Below are positions 11,655-23,800 of a stretch of 64,000 bases of DNA, piece by piece. Position 1 is the first letter of the stretch; each line of letters opens with the position of its first letter. Source of the DNA: Dolomedes plantarius (Eukaryota; Arthropoda; Arachnida; Araneae; Dolomedidae). Below the pieces are notes generated by a model. It saw nothing but the letters and a program-made list of their open reading frames with translations, was not told the DNA's origin and did no database searches. Location: NCBI GenBank assembly GCA_907164885.2, contig OU015497.1:63785077-63849076 (forward strand), written 5' to 3'. Both the position numbers and the translations under genes were made by a program.

Positions 11655-12500
11655 CCTTAAGATAATTTAACAAATTTTTTATTTGGAATGATAATATGAA
11701 TACAGTTAGTTGTAATTATAATTCTAATCTCTAGCTTTGTGACAAAGATTTCACTCGTCATTTCAGTTTTAAAAGGCATTTGATAGAAAATCTTAATTTG
11801 TGTATAATAAAAGAGATTTTTAGGTATGTGCCCACCTTTGGGCACTTTAAAAAAAATGTGAAATTTTTATGAAACACATGTTTTATTTAAAACAGGGAAC
11901 AAAACTATGGATTAAAAAAATTATTGGAATTGTGATTAACTTTTTTAATTCAGGTACTATTTAGTCTTACTAAAAATTATCGCTTATGCGAAACCTTCTA
12001 TAAATAAATCTAACCAATTAATTTCACTTTTTTCAACACTATATTAGTAAATCACTTACATGTGTTATGAAGCAAAGGATTAGCAATACTTCTTAAATTT
12101 ACTAAAATTTACCAAATTTTGTATACACAACATGGTTTTCTGCAAAACAATTTATACATTTTTCAATAAAAATAGCTCTTTAATTAATAAATACATACTT
12201 ACAACCTATATTTTGCTTCATAACTTACCAATAAATAAGCAGAACCCTGTGAAATAATTTTATTTTAATATCTTAAAAACCTTTTAAGAAATGGGATTTT
12301 TATTAAACGTAAAAAATGAAAAATGCAGTTATCCAGAAAACGCAAATTTTGATTTGAAGGTAGCCTCCAACTTTCAGATGCCTTTTCAAATTGCAATGAC
12401 GAGTGAAATCTTTGTCACAATGTATACATTTAAAATTACTACTAGCATTTTTATCATCTTCCGGTTTGGATGTTTCTTTTGTTAAATTCTCCTAACGAAT
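11655..12500. repeat. Diverged inverted-repeat (fold-back) element
   Basis: A block at 11655-11800 reappears in reverse complement at 12340-12500. The best-preserved part, GTGACAAAGATTTCACTCGT (about 11744), is matched by its complement near 12395. Similarity extends more loosely through TTTGTTAAATT at the outer edges. The arms are separated by about 540 bp of AT-rich sequence with no frame. This fits a decayed fold-back or MITE-like element. Confidence 0.55.
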
Positions 12501-12611
12501 CTCCTAACAATGATCAGAAAAGCAGAAAATAACAAAGGATTGTAATGAAAGCTAGTTGTATATGTTAGTAAGAGATGTAGCCCCTAACTGTCATAAAAAA
12601 GAAATTATGTG

Positions 12612-12754
12612 CGAACGTACTGTCTTGATCCACTCCTATCCAAATGTCGAGCGATTCGCCGATTAGACCAACCGGCTTCTTTGAGCCCAGCTACATGTCC
12701 TCTCTCAAACGCTGACATCTGCGCATATTGTTCGCGCACCTGTATGCCAGGCAT
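12612..12754 (-). pseudogene. Tc1-like transposase N-terminal fragment
   Basis: From an ATG at 12754 about 48 residues are readable: MPGIQVREQYAQ, then MSAFERGHVAGLKEAGW, then SNRRIARHLDRS. This is the first helix-turn-helix of a Tc1 transposase and parallels the N-terminus at 25503 (QFERGRIVGMMEAGW). The sequence stops abruptly at 12612 with no catalytic domain, so it is a truncated copy. Confidence 0.8.
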
Positions 12755-12984
12755 AGTTACTGTCTACCTGAGTACACGGAATGAAATTCGCAAAGAATTT
12801 TGACCTGAACTAGAAATTTCTCCTCTTTAATATCCTGCAAGTTGCACTCAAGATGCGCAGCAGCAGCGTCACATGTGTCATTCATTGGCTGCCAAACTTT
12901 AAAAGTTTGCATTTTCCATTGAAACCTGTATGCGTATCAATTTGTGTGCAATTTGCATTGCCCTTTCTTGGTGCTTTTTTTTTT

Positions 12985-13007
12985 TTTTTGGTGTGTGTGT
13001 GTGTGTA
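12985..13007. repeat. Short T-run and (GT)n tract
   Basis: A T homopolymer followed by a short GT microsatellite. Confidence 0.8.
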
Positions 13008-13129
13008 AGGGTGTATAAATGTAAGAAGTTGTTATAAAAGGCATGATTTTCGAAGACGCACTTCAAATATTTAAAATACATAAACATTAGTATTGGTTAT
13101 ATCAAAAAAGAAATAGTGAGGTCTCCTAC

Positions 13130-13385
13130 TAACTCCTAATGGCTCCGTTTTATACTGGCACGACATGTGTTGGAGTCAATTTAGCCGGGTGCCATTGCAG
13201 TTTTGATCGAACACCCGCAAGGGCGGCAACTGGAGGAGGGAGGATCGTACCCTCACCCACCCTCTCTGATATCATAGAGGGACTTTTCAGTCTACTGATT
13301 TGAAGTGCCCATATCCGGCCTAGACATTCGATCCGAGCACCCTCAGCCCCGAAAGCCGAAGCGCTACCGCTAAGTTACCATGCTT
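13130..13385 (-). mobile_element. tRNA-derived SINE (family 1), diverged copy
   Basis: Minus-strand reading begins with an A-box-like TTAGCGGTAGCGCTTCGG and a B-box-like GGATCGAATG. It then has the family-1 body with GTCTAGGCCGGATATGGGCA and ATCAGAGAGGGTGGG. A short deletion brings the B box close to the body. Confidence 0.75.
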
Positions 13386-14344
13386 CCCCATTTTTATATT
13401 AGTTTCATAGAATGAATTACATGAAGGTATCTATAAAAGTTTTGTTTTCGGGTGGTATATCTTTACAACGTTGGCCTCCTGTAAAAATTTACTTTGCTTT
13501 CACTTGGAAAATTGGAAATGCTCTATACTTTAAAGGCAAACCTATTGAAGTCTTTTTTAAAAGAAAAAGAAAATTCTAAACAACCGTAACTCGCAAGGAG
13601 AACCTGAAATGCGCGATAAGCCGTATTATTATATTTCCCTCGCTTATATAAAGCAGATGAGTATTTTCTTTTTGAGATCTCTTTCTCAGATTTAATACTT
13701 TCTTGCCTCATATAAAATGTAATACATATCAAGGGTAAAATTGAAATATTTATATTTCGTGTTATGAATATCTTTAGAAAGATCGCCGAGTAAAAAAACA
13801 TCTTTTGGGGCAATGCATTCCCGAATTTGTCAGATCATATTTTCCACACCATACTACAGATAACAGGAGAGTAAAAATATATTTTGCGAAAGGAGAGTTT
13901 TCCCTCTGAACGTACTTTGTGTTTAAAATATTTAATGCAATTTTTGACCACATTATTTCGTATATTTTATGCTTTGAATATCTATCTAAATATAGGAAAA
14001 ATGGGGGGTTGGATATATTTGAGCACTGATAATAGTTGAAGCGTAAAGTATTTTTGAAAATAGTAACATGTTCAGAGTTTTGAGTATATGCAGCATAATT
14101 CCAGCAAAGCGAATAATGCATCTTACAAAAATAAGGATATTTTTATCGATTTTGCTTTTACTACTGATTCAAGACGGTAAAAATGTTTTTCTTGTATCTC
14201 CGTAAAAATATCTCTATTTGAAGAGCAATATATACTGAAATATATATATATATAACTTGACCAAAATAAGTACGGAAATGGCATAACCTTAAAAGATTAT
14301 ATTTGAGTGTACTATTATGGTGAAGTGTAAAGAATTACTTGTTT
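13386..14344. other. AT-rich stretch without recognisable feature
   Basis: Two antisense frames of about 100 residues occur here. They have no family resemblance and AT-driven composition, so I treat them as chance. Confidence 0.5.
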
Positions 14345-14690
14345 CTTAACTAACTTATAGACGACGTTTGCCATTGAACTCGTCAATCATGATATTCGCA
14401 CATAAGGCGCGAGAACCTTTGACTGATTTCAAAGGGAGCATCGTATGGGTGAACAATCACCACACCGTGGTGACGCCTCAATTTCGCCCGAGTACCCCAG
14501 GGGTGACATCTATGAGAATCATACCTTCCCCACCCAGTGACATCAAAGGACTTTCCGGAATATGGATTTAACGTGCCTATATCCAGCCTAGACACAAAGG
14601 TATTTAGGAGTAGTTGTCTGGATTCGATCCCAGCTCCCTCAGTACCGAACGCCGACGCACTACCACTAGGCTACCTTTGGTCTACTAACT
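14345..14690 (-). mobile_element. tRNA-derived SINE (family 1), best-preserved head
   Basis: On the minus strand the A box GGTAGCCTAGTGGTAGTG and the B box GGATCGAATCC are almost canonical for pol III promoters. The body follows with GTCTAGGCTGGATATAGGCA, CACGTTAAATCC and CCGGAAAGTC. The copy faces the same way as those at 7.8 and 13.1 kb. Confidence 0.85.
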
Positions 14691-14796
14691 TATATAGAGA
14701 GCAGGTACAATGGTAAGAAGATAAAATGAAAAAGTAATCGCAAAGAAGAGTGTTTAGTACTCTACATAAGCTTACAATGATAAACGAAAAACAAAA

Positions 14797-15300
14797 TACA
14801 CCGATCCCTCGATTTACGCGGTAGATGCGTTCCACGACAAATCGTATAAATCGAAACCACGTAAAACAAGACACGGCATTCATATTAAACAAAGAGATAG
14901 GTGAAAGCCATAGTTATGTTTATAATGACAGTGTAAAAATGAAAAGAGTTTATGAAGTGAAGACAAATCAATTTAAGTAATATACAATGATAAATTATTT
15001 ATTTACATATATGTATTTTAAAAATTAACGTCTTACCCCTTGTAGAACTGAACTAGGAATGACAGTATGGAAATGAAATAATATCTGCTTTAATGACGCC
15101 AATGGTAAACGCAATGAAACGTGACGCAATGCACTTGTGACTTGTGTGCAGATAATTAATGAGTGCTCTCAATGAAAAATCTCAAATAATCAAATAATAC
15201 ATCGCTTTTTTTTAATTTATAAAATTTAGAATCCGTGTAAAATACTACCTAGAGTGAGGCTAAGCATTCTTATTCCCTGATTTTGGCTTCCCTTTATTTG
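14797..15300. mobile_element. Truncated Tigger/pogo-like element, one end visible
   Basis: ACACCGATCCCTCGATTTACG near 14797, followed by an internal AATCGTATAAATCGAAA, has the layout of Tigger-type termini: C-A-C, then CCTCG-x-TTTACG. The matching right end was not found, so the extent is a guess. A short antisense basic frame near 15290 may be a transposase remnant. Confidence 0.4.
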
Positions 15301-18300
15301 CAGAGGAATTTTTCATGATTGTCGGCTCTTTAAAGCACAGTCTTCATGTCTGCTACTTCGATCTCCAAAGAACGGTTCCTGCACCATTTGGCTCAACACA
15401 TTCTTCTATAAGAAGATTGTATCGTGCTTATGACATCTTTTTTAATAGAGAATCTAAATATTAAAGATCACTTATGGGGGCCAATCTTGTTTTGTATTTT
15501 CGCCATCAAAAAACATTAAAAAAACATTAATAAAAACATGTTGCAGTTTACAAGCCAGCTAACAAAACATCGATTTTTTATTTAAAAAAGGTTTGTGATT
15601 TCCCCCCCCCCCAGATTTTATGGAAATCACTCTTTATATTAACAGTAATGGGTACCTTTCTCACTTATTGTTGACTCTTTACCTATATATGTCAGTTTAA
15701 AATGCAGTATATATGTTAATTATACACGAATTCATTTGTTTGTGATGCTAGTTATTTGTTGAAATTTTCAAACATTTTTCGACGGTAACAATTTAAACTT
15801 ACCAATAACAACTCAGGTAAACAATGGAATAAACTATAATATACAAAGCTGGGGAAACATGCGAACTTTTAAGTATACAGGAGGAGCTTTCAAATGTTTC
15901 ATACCTGTCCTTAATGTGTGCACTTCAACAGCTGTAAGCTAACTTCAACCTAACTGAAATTTTGTTTTTCTCAGATTTAATTTCGTTGCTTAAAATAATT
16001 TATGGTTTATGAAAGGCAAGTCCTTCCACGAAATGTCTAGACTGCAGAATTAATAGCTTATGCAGCAAGGCACCGATTTAAATTCCTAAATCAAAATATT
16101 AAACAAAACTTCGTTATATTTTAAATGATAAATAGGAATTTTGTTATACAGAAAACTACAGGAAATTTCCTTTTTTAAGGGGATGGGGTGGGACTACATT
16201 TTTGATATTTCTTTTAATTGGAAGATAATCTGTACAATACTTGTTAAATTATAATAACATTATTTTACCATAATTAAATAATTTCAAATACACTCATCCC
16301 TATTCTTTACTAAAATACCACTAAAATTATTTAATATTTTCTGTACGATAAATGAATAACAGGGACCTTCTAGATTCCCAAAAACATTATTCATTTTCTA
16401 TTAATGAATTCGTATTTTAAAAAATTAGCGCAAAATCATTTTCATGGCTTACAAATTGTGTAACAAAATACTGAAAAAAACAAATGCGTAAACATAAATG
16501 AAATTCTTTCAGATCACTATATTATAAACATAGCTGAAAGCACGTACCAGACTTGCCTATGAAGGTACAAAAATTACTTAAATTTCAATTAGTATGTTAA
16601 TTATTAGCAACCCCTCGAGTTCAAAGATTTTAAAAGGCGATTTTAAATGAAAACTAAATCACATACAGACAAATGAATTATTCATAATTGTGAAGAATCT
16701 TTCATTTAAAGATTAAGCAAATGTTTTCCGAATCAAATGAAACTTTAATCTAAGTTTGAACATTTTATCTATAACATATGTTAAGGAATTCCGAATTCCA
16801 ATTTCTAGTCGCTTAAAAAATAAGAATTATTAATAGCAAAATGATTTCTTCAACAAAATTTACATTAATATTTTAATTAATTAATAACTTTTTCTTTTGG
16901 TTCTGTAGAAGGCAAAAAAAATTAACTAACTGAAAGGAACAATGAATGCAAATGTTTAATATTTTATTGAATGGAATTTTAAATAACTTTTAATAAGAAT
17001 TATCTAGGCAAATCCTGTCTTAACTACCATACGTTTTAAATTTTTTTTTAACTTTTGCTACGTTGTCACATACTGCAAACTAATTTAATAAATGAGGAAG
17101 AAAAAAGTCTAAACTTAATTAGATTCTCAATTTATTTTAATAAAAAACAATGTGTTTCACAGTATTAAGAAACTAATTTCGAACAATAGGAGTAAAATTA
17201 CAGCGAAACAGGTTAAGAAAAATCCCCAACGAAGATAATATAAAAAATCTCTACATAAATGAGATCAGTACACGGAAAACAATGAATTGATTGAAAAAAA
17301 TGTATTAATTATTTTCAATGATGAACTTCGAGCAAAAAATCCTAAATAATTTATTGTTTTGATTTGAAGTGAATAATATATTAGCTTTCTTTTGATTTCA
17401 ACAAAAATAATAAAATGGAATAAATTAAATTATAACAAGTAAAGATTTTAAGTTCAGGTCAAAGTAACAGTTTTCATCGAATATGAGATTTACAGATAAT
17501 CCATTACATACTTGTTTAGATATCTATGCTTCAATTAATTATTGAAATATGTTGTAAAGCTCTCGTACTTTATACCTAATTCACAACAGACTCAGAAATA
17601 TGCATATATATATATATATATATATGGATGTGGGTGTGTTTGTATTTAGTAATTTAATACAGGAGAGCAGATTTACGTTAGCTGTCCACCTGAGAAACGA
17701 TTCTCTAGTCTCTGAGATGGCGATCGAATATCGACTAGCTGCTATAATTGTCTTACAATTCAGATTGTCTCAGAAAATTTTCCGGCAGCTTAATGAGTTC
17801 ACAAAATTTGGAAAGTAGCAGGCAGAATCAAAGGATGGTAATAAGGTCTCACAAACAAAGATCTTGTTACTAATTTTTCGATTTTTTTTATCACAAATCA
17901 CATTTAAATCGAAAAAAAAGTAAAACTTGCTTTATTATGTTAACTTAAAAAATAACATAATAGACAAAATTCATGCAGTTTTATAACCTCAATGAATACA
18001 TAAAAACAATATAATGCATTTTTAACCTAATAAATCTTTCTTAACGGAGAAGCGCTAAATCATCATAAGTTTATTCTTATTAGTTGTTGGGAGGTATCAT
18101 AATTTCAATGTCAAATTTTATTTAAAAATTGTAGGTTGGTGTTGACTGAGTTGTGTTTATTGGCGCAAGGTGCATTGAGAGACAAGCTCATCCACTTCGA
18201 AATTGTAGGATATCATATGCATTTCTTCAACGTATAACTGCAATTTGTTATCCTTAAATTTTTACTTCTAGAAAATAGAAAAATTGTCATCATTTACTCA

Positions 18301-19680
18301 ACAACATTACACGAACGTATTCATTTTGAAACAGCTAGTAAAAATTACTAATTTTAAAAGTATGGTTTAATGGAAATAATACCATTATACTCTTTTAAAT
18401 ATTTACTTGGGCCAAAGTATAGCTTTCATCCAGTAAATGGGTTTATCCAAAATTCATTTTACTAGAGTACAAAATTACTCTTGTAATCTGCTTAGACTTA
18501 GTATAATGTAAAAAATGACTGTAATTGGCTAAAACATAATAAATCGTCCAATTTAATCCCGTTTTGAAAATTTTAGAAAGGTATTTAACAGACTCTTATT
18601 CAGTCAGTTTAAATCTACAGCTTTTCGAGTATTAGTAAGACATTTCGGATTTTAAAGTATACCTCCTAAATATGATCCCACTGTAACTGATCAAAGTTCG
18701 TCAGGTATGGTCATACAAAAAGAAATAATAAGCAAACTTCAGCTAGCCCAAATGAAATGCATTGGTTTTAATCTATAATTTACCTATTTCATGTTATACG
18801 ACAAAATTTGGAAAATCTGTTTCAACGTTGTGCAAAAAATTGCAGTTATCTATAATTGGCGGTATTACACTCGCAAGCTATTTAACAGCACACAATTGTT
18901 CCCACTTTTCTGAAAGACTGCTGATTGCAGACTGCAGTTTGCTCTAAAAATACCCTGACTTTTTGTTACAGGTGTTGTGCTACTGTTTTTTGGGGGACGG
19001 GAACTGTATCTTCAATTTAGAAATTAAAAAGGCAAAACGGAGGTACTCGTATTTGTGGTAAAGAAAATGGTTGATAGGGGAATCTCAATTCAGATATTAC
19101 GAGAATCTCATGATGTAACTAGACATGAGTTATTCCTAATATTTTCATTCTCTCTGTCTCTGTATACACCATTATGAAAAAAAAATTATACATTCTTTTT
19201 TTGCAGTGTGCTCTTATGATCGAAAGTAAACTGCTAAGCGCATTCAAGACATAAGTTTCATTTTTTTTTCTCGACAGTGGGAGCAGATAGAAAATTTTGG
19301 TATTATTTCAGAAATCGGCGCGTTCTTTACGGTCATGAGGGATAGATGGCAGTGCCATACGACTCACAGCCTTGATGTCAGGTCATAGCCTTGTGCGTAA
19401 AGTCATAGAATGTCTTGAAGCATTAGTCGCCAACCTGCAGCAGGCACGTTTTAGATACTAAAAATGACATCGTTAACTCTACAAGAACAGAGCATTATTA
19501 TCTGATTTCTCCCTCTGCGGGGCATAACACCCATCGATATTCATCTTCGGTTGAACTAAACATACGCAGAAGGCATCAGATGTGAAAAATGTAAGTTCAT
19601 GGGTGCGAAAGTTCAAATAAGGTCAAACATCGTGTGAGAATGAACCGAAGCACGAACTACCATGTTCAGCCGATCATGTA
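15301..19680. other. AT-rich stretch with scattered repeats but no gene
   Basis: Nothing coding was found. It includes a C-run at 15602, a short (TA)n at 17604-17626, and TTGGCGCAAGGTGCA at about 18160, shared with 6.8 kb. A GC-richer patch at 19320-19460 may be the decayed start of the mariner relic that follows. Confidence 0.5.
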
Positions 19681-20300
19681 ACATGATTGCATGGGTAGAA
19701 GAATCTTTATTCTGGACCACCATTAAGCCTTGGAAGAAATCGTTTCCCAACTCAGCATTTCTGCAGGTTTTTTGCATACCTTTCTGCGTGAAGACCTCAA
19801 AATGAGGTAAGTTTTCTCCAAATGGGTGCTGAGAATCCTGGCTGAAGAACACGAGGCTGCGCGCGTGCAAATGAGATTGATTTGTAGGGGTGAGGCTTTC
19901 CTTTAATTAATTGTCACCATGGATCAGACTTTGAAGACGTTTTTCAATCCTGAAACAAAATGAAAATCAGAGCAAGGGAGGCACAATGACTCACCACCAC
20001 TAAAAAAAAATTCGCGTTGCCGCCAGTGTCGGCAAAATGATGGTGGTCATGTTTCATTGTACCAAGCAGTTTTGGGGAACATGTTGCTTCCAGTATTGAG
20101 GGGAAAAAAACTACCCTTCTGCAGCAGATTTTCCGGAGTAACATTTTTGAAGTGACTCCTCGTGCTGCTCCCTACTCACCTGATCTCGCTCCATACATAT
20201 TTTGGCTTTTCCCAACGCTGAAAGACTTAAGCTGATGTAAAGACCTCGTATTTTCCAGTCGCGCGGCATCTGCATCAACGTTTTTCTAGTGGTCTCAAAC
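19681..20300 (+). pseudogene. Mariner-type transposase relic
   Basis: Plus-strand translation, with several stops, gives LSISAGFLHTFLREDLKMR. Then comes a KWVLRILAEEHEAARVQM block, then FNPETK with KSEQGRHNDSPPLKK, and finally APYSPDLAPYIFWLFPTLK. These follow the order of mariner transposases: second helix-turn-helix, linker, the E-T-K/W-x-x-x-x-S-P-x-P-K-K stretch, and the third catalytic site P-Y-S-P-D-L-A-P. The second catalytic D region is unrecognisable. No inverted repeats were found. Confidence 0.75.
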
Positions 20301-20349
20301 TCTAAAGAAACGTTCACAGAGGTTTAGCAATCGTAGGATGCACTTTGCG

Positions 20350-20790
20350 AATAATTACAAGATAAAAAGAACTTTTTATACACTATGTTTTTAAATTTTC
20401 TGTTGAATCATATAAACTTGACAATTCTATGTATTAATAAATCGTTTTTTCAAATTTTTTGATGAATTATCCCATCAACTGGAAAGAAAATAAAGTTAAT
20501 AGGAAGTTAACTTGCGTTTAACTTTTCGTTCCGGTACCGGCTGATAGATGGCTGCACCAGTCTACAAAAAAAAAATTAACTGAAAGTAACTGACAATTAA
20601 TTTAATTCCGCTTAAAGATGGCTATAAGCATTAAAATAACGCATTGCCATCGTGTTCTGAGCAATTCTAAAAGTTTCAAATGTCTAGCTAGTCGGGAAGT
20701 TAGTTAAAAATCGATTGCAAGATTTGAACTGGACAAACACATAAACACACAAACAAACAAGAAAGCGAGTTAATAAAAATATGTGAAAAA
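20350..20790 (+). repeat. Dispersed repeat, copy 1
   Basis: About 440 bp starting AATTACAAGATAAAAAG and ending AAGCGAGTTAATAAAAA. It is present in inverted orientation at 33990-34430 at roughly 80-85% identity by eye. It contains GATAGATGGCTGCACCAG and a short CA/CAAA tract. It directly follows the mariner relic here but not at the second site, so it is an independent repeat unit. Confidence 0.8.
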
Positions 20791-21870
20791 TGGGTGAGGT
20801 GAGCGGGAGACTATGTTGAGAAGTGACAGTAATTGCAGTTTTTTTTCCTAGAGTGTGTGCTTTTGAGAGAAAAAAAATAGACTCTTGAACTTGAAAATAC
20901 GTCTTAATATTATAATGAGATAAAAGCTATTTAAAAGAGTAAATTTCAGTAAAGAAAAGAGACAATTAACTACAATAATAAGCTTGTAAACTTAAAAAAG
21001 TACTTTTTTTCATTCTTTTACGTATAATTAACTTGCAGATTAGCTAGTTAATTTAATAAACGTATTAGGTACTTAATTGCTATTGAAACTTTTCCTCTAA
21101 TTAAATTGTTATCATTAGCGCTAAATATTAGTCACTGTTGTGTCATTATAGACATGAGTAATCAATTTGTAGATTATCAAGTTGACAAATTGAGAAACTG
21201 CAAATATATATGTTCATTATATACTTACATAATATCATGAAATGGCTGGGGCGTTCAAGGGCTAATGTTCTAAAGCTTATCCAATTTGTCAGTCAACTTC
21301 TATTATGTTTTGCTATAAAACAAGCTCGGAATTAAAATGAAATATCAACACTGACTGTAGTTAACGACAGTATTTTCAAAATTTATTCATTATAAGTTTA
21401 AACTTGTTTTTTCTTAATGAAAGCTATTTTAAATGTGTCTAAAAAGTCATTCAAAACGTCCTTCAAGTCAGATTGGTTTACATGATATATATTGGGCTAT
21501 AGATCCATAAAATATATCTCATGACAGCATATATTCTCAAATTTGTTAATGATTTAATTTATCAATGCTGTTCTTAACAATATTCGATTCCAGATCATTC
21601 ATGTTTTCACATTTACCTACAATCATTCTAATCTGCATTAGAATGCTCTATATAGGTAGAAAATATTTATTCCTGTACTCACATTTCAATTTATTCATCA
21701 GATTCCTTCAAAGAGGTACATACTATAGCCCAAACATACATACATGAAAAATGTGCTGTAACGAAAAAAGTAAATTAATAAATTCAAAAAACTAGATTTA
21801 CTCCCAGTTATTTATATTTCTGAGGATGGTCTTTATTTCAATAAAGTTTTGTGTGTTTATCTATCTATCT
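20791..21870. other. AT-rich stretch without recognisable feature
   Basis: No supported feature. Confidence 0.55.
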
Positions 21871-21874
21871 ATGT

Positions 21875-21902
21875 ATCCATATATATATATATGTATATAT
21901 AT
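21875..21902. repeat. Short (TA)n tract
   Basis: Abuts the truncated left side of the Tc1 fragment. Confidence 0.8.
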
Positions 21903-22382
21903 CTCCTGGTATGGACTGGGACCCTTGGTCCCAATGTATGGTAAGCTCAACGCCGACGTCTACTGTACTATTTTTGATGACAGTGGGCTTCCTACGTTGT
22001 GGCAGTTTTACGGGTTGGACCCATGATACTTCCAGGACGACAACTCCAGCTGTCATGTTGCGAGGTCCACCATGGATTGGTTTGGTGACAATGGAGTTAG
22101 CCGAACCACACCCAGACCTGAACTCTATCGAGAACTTCTGGAATTAGTTGAATGGCCGAATTAAGGGGTGCAATAACCGTCCAAAACCGGTGAAGGAACT
22201 TACATGTCTTATCAATGCCCAGTGGAAGAAAATACCAATAGCGGTCATAGAAGGACTTCTGGAAAGCATGCCCCGTAGGGTTGAAGCTCTAATTGCCTCT
22301 CCTGGAGGCTCTACCAACTATTGAACATGAATAAATTATGTTTTTGTTTCTATCACAGGTGTCAAATACTTATTTTTGGACA

Positions 22383-22385
<3 letters not shown>
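21903..22385 (+). pseudogene. 5'-truncated Tc1-like element with transposase C-terminus and right TIR
   Basis: From 21903 the frame reads WYGLGPLVPMYGKLNADVY, then YFQDDNSSCHVARSTMDWF, then HPDLNSIENFWN, and ends with SMPRRVEALIASPGG. These are the middle to end of a Tc1 transposase, with the second Asp (QDD) and the third Glu (SIENFW) intact. A TGA after GLDP, a frameshift near 22100 and a TAG after FWN break it. The right end AAGTATTTGACACC-type repeat (complement, 22355-22385) runs into (TA)n. The left half is missing at the other TA tract. Confidence 0.82.

Positions 22386-22452
<67 letters not shown>
22386..22452. repeat. (TA)n microsatellite
   Basis: About 66 bp TA array at the right end of the Tc1 fragment. 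Confidence 0.93.
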
Positions 22453-22453
<1 letters not shown>

Positions 22454-22999
22454 GACTTTCACATTTTCATTCTAAAATCATATTGTATCAATAAAAACGA
22501 TTCTCTCTTACAAATTCCCAACTGGAGAATATCGGCCAACATTTATCGCTAGGACTTTTACCAATTTATCCGATAAAGCCCAGCATACAGAAGGATTTCC
22601 CCTTATCCATATATGGATTTACTTTCATTATGGTCCAGAAAATACTCCATAAGCTTCGTGCTACCAACTTAAGAGCAATGATAAATGTATTATTTTTTGT
22701 TAAAATATAAATTCTAAAATTTATATTGTTGATAAATAAGTTTTGCTTTTCTTAATGAATAATGAACTCCTATGATTAAAGTAAGTGCTATGTGTTCTCA
22801 AGTATAACGAATCCCAAAATGCGTTACACGTAACCCTTTTCCTCCGGGTCTTAAAATCATATGCAAACTTGAAGAAGGAAGGACGACCATAGTAGGTTAA
22901 GAATTATACTAATTTTAAGTTCTTACAAATGAACGCTAACAATTACAAAAAAAATTGTTGATAATAATGTTTATATGCTTTGACGTTATCAACACTTTG

Positions 23000-23800
23000 A
23001 GCATTAGTTCTTTGTTCGAACTATCTTTTTATCCTCTTCCTTTTTCCCAGAACTGAATTCCACTTCTCATCCCTAATGTTAAACTTGAATTCCTAAATAA
23101 AAGGTGAGATTTATGTCTTAAAATTCTTGGTTTGGAGCGCTACGGTTATTTTTTTTTGCTCTACGAGGGATAATTAGACCGAGAACTACTGCTTAAAACC
23201 AATTTCGAACGGCTACAAACATCCATGCCAAGAGTGGGACTCGAACCCACAGACTTTGGTACCGAATCCCAGCGCCCTAGCTATTCGGCCATCGTCCATT
23301 TAACATCCTTGACTGTAGTTCTTTGTCTAATATAACTTTGCATCCTCCTTCTTTTACTTAGAATCGAATTCTAATGCCCAATGCAATTTAATGTGGCTAA
23401 AAGGGGAAGTGCTCTGCATTTCTCTTTTACCATTTTTGACATTAGTTCTCACTCCACACTAACTTTGTATCATCCTCTTCTTATCCTGAACTGAATTCCA
23501 CTGTACATCGGTAATTTAATCGTTGCATTTCTGGATAAGAGATGAGCGTTCTGTTTGATGAAGTTTGGCGTAAGTTCTTAGCCCATAGTACCTTTGTAAC
23601 ATGTTGCTTTTTCCCTGGATTGAATTCAACCTCACATCCGTAATTTTGCCTTTGCATTCCTTTATAAAAGGTAAGCGTTCTGTTTGAACTTGCTTGGTAT
23701 TATTTCTTTGTCCATGCAACTTTGTATCATTCTCCTCTTACTCTGAATTGAATCTAACTGCACATCAATTACTGCATTTGGATAAGAGATGAAGGAACAT
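23000..23800. repeat. Degenerate tandem minisatellite, unit about 115-125 bp, about 5 copies
   Basis: Units at about 23005, 23315, 23445, 23560 and 23690 each carry a variant of TTAGTTCTTTGTCC, then AACTTTGTATCATCCTC, then CTGAATTGAATTC, then GATAAGAGATGAGCG. The gap between the first and second unit is filled by a tRNA-headed insertion at 23140-23300. The units are too diverged for a young array. Confidence 0.65.
23140..23300 (-). mobile_element. tRNA-headed SINE fragment (family 3) inside the minisatellite
   Basis: The minus strand from 23298 reads GATGGCCGAATAGCTAGGGCG (A box region), then GTGGGTTCGAGTCCCACTC (perfect T-arm with B box), followed by an unrelated tail. The T stem pairs perfectly but the acceptor strands do not pair, so it is a SINE head or tRNA pseudogene rather than a working tRNA. 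Confidence 0.7.

Noticed and set aside
13523..14121. Two antisense frames of 96 and 115 residues
   Set aside because: AT-driven composition, no family resemblance, no splice or start context.
23225..23298. Possible tRNA gene
   Set aside because: The T-arm is perfect but the acceptor strands do not pair, so a SINE head or pseudogene is more likely. The same reasoning applies to 63535-63605.
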